The notes below the pieces were generated by a model, which worked only from the letters and a program-made list of their open reading frames with translations, did no database searches and was not told the origin of the DNA. A program made the position numbers and the translations under genes. A stretch of 8,006 bases of DNA, from the NCBI GenBank assembly GCA_003485905.1, contig DNHK01000045.1, positions 1-8,006 on the forward strand, in the 5' to 3' direction. Below are positions 6,686 through 8,006 of this stretch, piece by piece. The DNA is from Gammaproteobacteria bacterium. Its GTDB lineage: Bacteria > Pseudomonadota > Gammaproteobacteria > Arenicellales > Arenicellaceae. The first letter of the stretch is position 1, and the number at the start of each line of letters is the position of its first letter.

Positions 6686-6706
6686 AGATAAAAGTAACTT
6701 TTATCT
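6686..6706. promoter_or_regulatory. 21-base perfect dyad, candidate operator upstream of the methyltransferase
   Basis: AGATAAAAGT (6686-6695) is the exact reverse complement of ACTTTTATCT (6697-6706), with a single A (6696) at the centre. It lies 20-40 bases upstream of the methyltransferase ATG on the minus strand, where a repressor or activator would act. The near-zero spacer and AT content make an RNA terminator less likely than a dimeric repressor or MerR-type site. No flanking -35/-10 pair is obvious. Confidence 0.6.
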
Positions 6707-6729
6707 TAGGTCGCCATTAGGGCGCATAC

Positions 6730-7530
6730 TTAGCCAGCTGTATAACCGCCGTCGGGTGAAATAGTATGTCCGGTATGAAAGTCGGATGCGGGCGAAACCA
6801 AAAAGAGTAGTGGCCCTGCAAGATCCTCCGGTTCGCCTAATCGCCCCATGGGAATACGTGACAGGATGCTTTTTCTTGTTGCGGCGGCTAGTTCATCATC
6901 TTCAAACATCCAGCTAGTTTGATTGGATCGAAAAACGGTGGGGGCTAAGGCATTTATTGTTATACCTTCTTTGCCCCATTCACAGCCGAGCGCTTTAACT
7001 ATGCCGTTGACCGCATGTTTGGAACTGCAATACGCAGAGTATCCAGCGGGATGTCCTAACAATCCTCGCGCAGAGGAAACAAGTACAACCTTCCCACCAT
7101 CACCTTGTTCGGTCATTTGACGGCCAGCCGCTTGAGTCATCATCCAGGAGTCGGTAACGTTTACGCGCATAACCTCCTCAAAACGGCTAACATCCATATC
7201 AATTATAGGGTCAACATCCATCGTGCCGGAGGCCACTACCAGTATATCCAAACGGCCATAGGCGGAAACGGCAGCTTCGATGATAGCAGCACAATTTTCA
7301 GTGGAGTTCGGCCATTTGGCGACTACTAAAACTTCACCACCATCATCTTTTAGCTCGATCGCTAGTTCGTCCAACTTGTCTTGTTTGTCATCGGCGATAA
7401 CCAGCTTAGACCCTGCTTTCGAAAGCGTCCGTGCGGCAACGCTACCAAAGGCACCTAGTGAGCCAGTAACTACAGCTACCTTGCCGCTAATATCAAATAA
7501 TTCGTGTGGGCTTTTCAATTCTTTACTCAT
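6730..7530 (-). CDS. short-chain dehydrogenase/reductase (classical SDR family)
   Basis: A 266-residue cytoplasmic oxidoreductase of the classical SDR fold, closest by eye to the gluconate 5-dehydrogenase-like branch. The N-terminal LFDISGKVAVVTG (11-23) leads into the cofactor loop TGSLGAFG (22-29). VIADD (44-48), with acidic residues after the second strand, predicts NAD over NADP. The catalytic set is present: Asn124 (RVNV), Ser153 or Ser152 (VLVSSARG), Tyr167 and Lys171 in YCSSK. The ending SPDGGYTAG is typical. Three cofactor-site motifs are off consensus: Ala27 replaces the middle Gly of TGxxxGxG, the NNAG element reads VASG (99-102), and the usual Asp-Val after strand three reads KWPNS (72-76). 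AAGGTG lies within six bases of the ATG at 7530, so the start is well supported. It is the first gene of the minus-strand trio and diverges from the cupin gene. The substrate is unknown; sugars, hydroxy acids and steroids are all possible for this family. Confidence 0.93.
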   Translation of the reverse strand: MSKELKSPHELFDISGKVAVVTGSLGAFGSVAARTLSKAGSKLVIADDKQDKLDELAIELKDDGGEVLVVAKWPNSTENCAAIIEAAVSAYGRLDILVVASGTMDVDPIIDMDVSRFEEVMRVNVTDSWMMTQAAGRQMTEQGDGGKVVLVSSARGLLGHPAGYSAYCSSKHAVNGIVKALGCEWGKEGITINALAPTVFRSNQTSWMFEDDELAAATRKSILSRIPMGRLGEPEDLAGPLLFLVSPASDFHTGHTISPDGGYTAG

Positions 7531-7731
7531 AAATCACCTTTTTTTGAGGAGCAGATTATGGGGCAACTTGGTCACCAGAGCCAGAGACTTTACCGTCGAA
7601 TTATTCGGTCTTCTTTATCTCTGATATGATTAGACCGTCCGCCGTCGATGTTGGTGGATTCTGCGTGTGACCCTCAGTAACATTGATTAACGTAGAGATT
7701 TAAAATTAGCCCAATGCTTGCGGTGCCCTAG
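7531..7731. promoter_or_regulatory. 201-base divergent intergenic region between dehydrogenase and cupin genes
   Basis: This gap must hold promoters for both divergent genes. CGGTCT (7606-7611) and AGACCG (7632-7637) are inverted copies separated by 20 bases. CCGTCGA is repeated directly at 7593-7599 and 7642-7648. These may be parts of one regulator-binding region. No promoter hexamers with good spacing were found. A seven-T run at 7539-7545 belongs to the dehydrogenase leader. Confidence 0.4.
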
Positions 7732-8006
7732 ATGAATGATAGCGATCAACGTTTCAACAATGCTGATGTTTCTACTGTGTCAGAGGATGTACCCACGCTC
7801 ACTTTGTTCAACGGCAATACCGTTAGAGTGCTGACACCAGGGCAGAGTACAGATAAACGCTTAACCGTTATCGAATATGTAGATTTTACTCGCGGTAATC
7901 CGCCACCGTTTACGCGGCATGAATTTATAGAGGTGTTTTCGGTATTGGAAGGGCGCCTGGCGTTTCAGTATTTAGGTGAGGAGCCTTTTTATGTTTTGGC
8001 AGGTAA
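7732..8006 (+). CDS. cupin-domain protein, N-terminal part (3' end outside window)
   Basis: The frame is open from ATG 7732 to the right edge, giving 91 complete residues. An in-frame TAG directly before the ATG (7729-7731) rules out an earlier start, although no clear Shine-Dalgarno is visible. The protein has no signal peptide. After a polar N-terminus of about 20 residues, strands TLTLFNG and LTVIEYVDF lead to PPPFTRHEFIEVFSVLEG (57-74), which matches cupin motif 1. The family is a small beta-barrel that often holds a metal in dioxygenases, isomerases or sugar-binding regulators. Here His63 and Glu67 align with metal ligands, but the position usually held by the first His in the HxH pair is Thr61, so metal binding may be weakened or altered. 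Motif 2 lies beyond the window. It diverges from the dehydrogenase gene, and the pair may share regulation and a small-molecule pathway. The substrate is unknown. Confidence 0.85.
   Translation, partial: MNDSDQRFNNADVSTVSEDVPTLTLFNGNTVRVLTPGQSTDKRLTVIEYVDFTRGNPPPFTRHEFIEVFSVLEGRLAFQYLGEEPFYVLAG

Noticed and set aside
7539..7545. Seven-T run as part of a terminator on the + strand
   Set aside because: No GC-rich hairpin precedes it, and on the minus strand it forms the A-rich leader beside the dehydrogenase ribosome site.
7280..7624. Plus-strand open frame of 114 residues antisense to the dehydrogenase
   Set aside because: It covers the conserved N-terminal Rossmann region of the dehydrogenase on the opposite strand and resembles no known protein.
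7683..7706. TTGATT and TAAAAT as a sigma-70 promoter for the cupin gene
   Set aside because: The hexamers look reasonable, but the spacer is only 12 bases, too short for a normal promoter.

Overview
The window looks like ordinary chromosome of a Gram-negative bacterium, probably a free-living gammaproteobacterium. The support is a TonB-dependent outer-membrane receptor, a lipobox sulfatase, Sec signal peptides, and base composition that looks balanced by eye. The taxonomic guess is inference. There is no transposase, integrase, CRISPR array, tRNA or rRNA, and no sign of a defence island or prophage. Genes fill most of the window. The only gene-free stretch above 300 bases is 2762-3099.

Left part (1-1037, + strand): the C-terminal half of a metallo-beta-lactamase-fold hydrolase enters from the left edge. 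After a 103-base gap holding a long hairpin comes a small exported rhodanese-domain protein with a non-ATG start. Its stop codon overlaps that of the next gene.

Middle part (1034-5154): a formylglycine-type sulfatase, predicted lipoprotein, reads leftward, and a TonB-dependent receptor reads rightward. They diverge from a 338-base intergenic region carrying regularly spaced ACGTT palindromic boxes. A plausible reading is that the receptor imports a compound, possibly a sulfated one, across the outer membrane and the sulfatase desulfates it in the envelope. This rests on gene arrangement and families only.

Right part (5176-7530, all - strand, read right to left): a classical short-chain dehydrogenase with altered cofactor motifs, a small SAM methyltransferase, and a Rossmann-fold NAD(P)-binding protein with a signal peptide. 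A near-perfect 21-base dyad lies just upstream of the methyltransferase. A cupin gene starts divergently at 7732 and runs off the right edge.

I do not see an obvious new multi-gene system. The most interesting items are the 21-base dyad, the spaced boxes between sulfatase and receptor, the 51-base hairpin upstream of the rhodanese, the exported Rossmann protein, and the dehydrogenase with eroded cofactor motifs.
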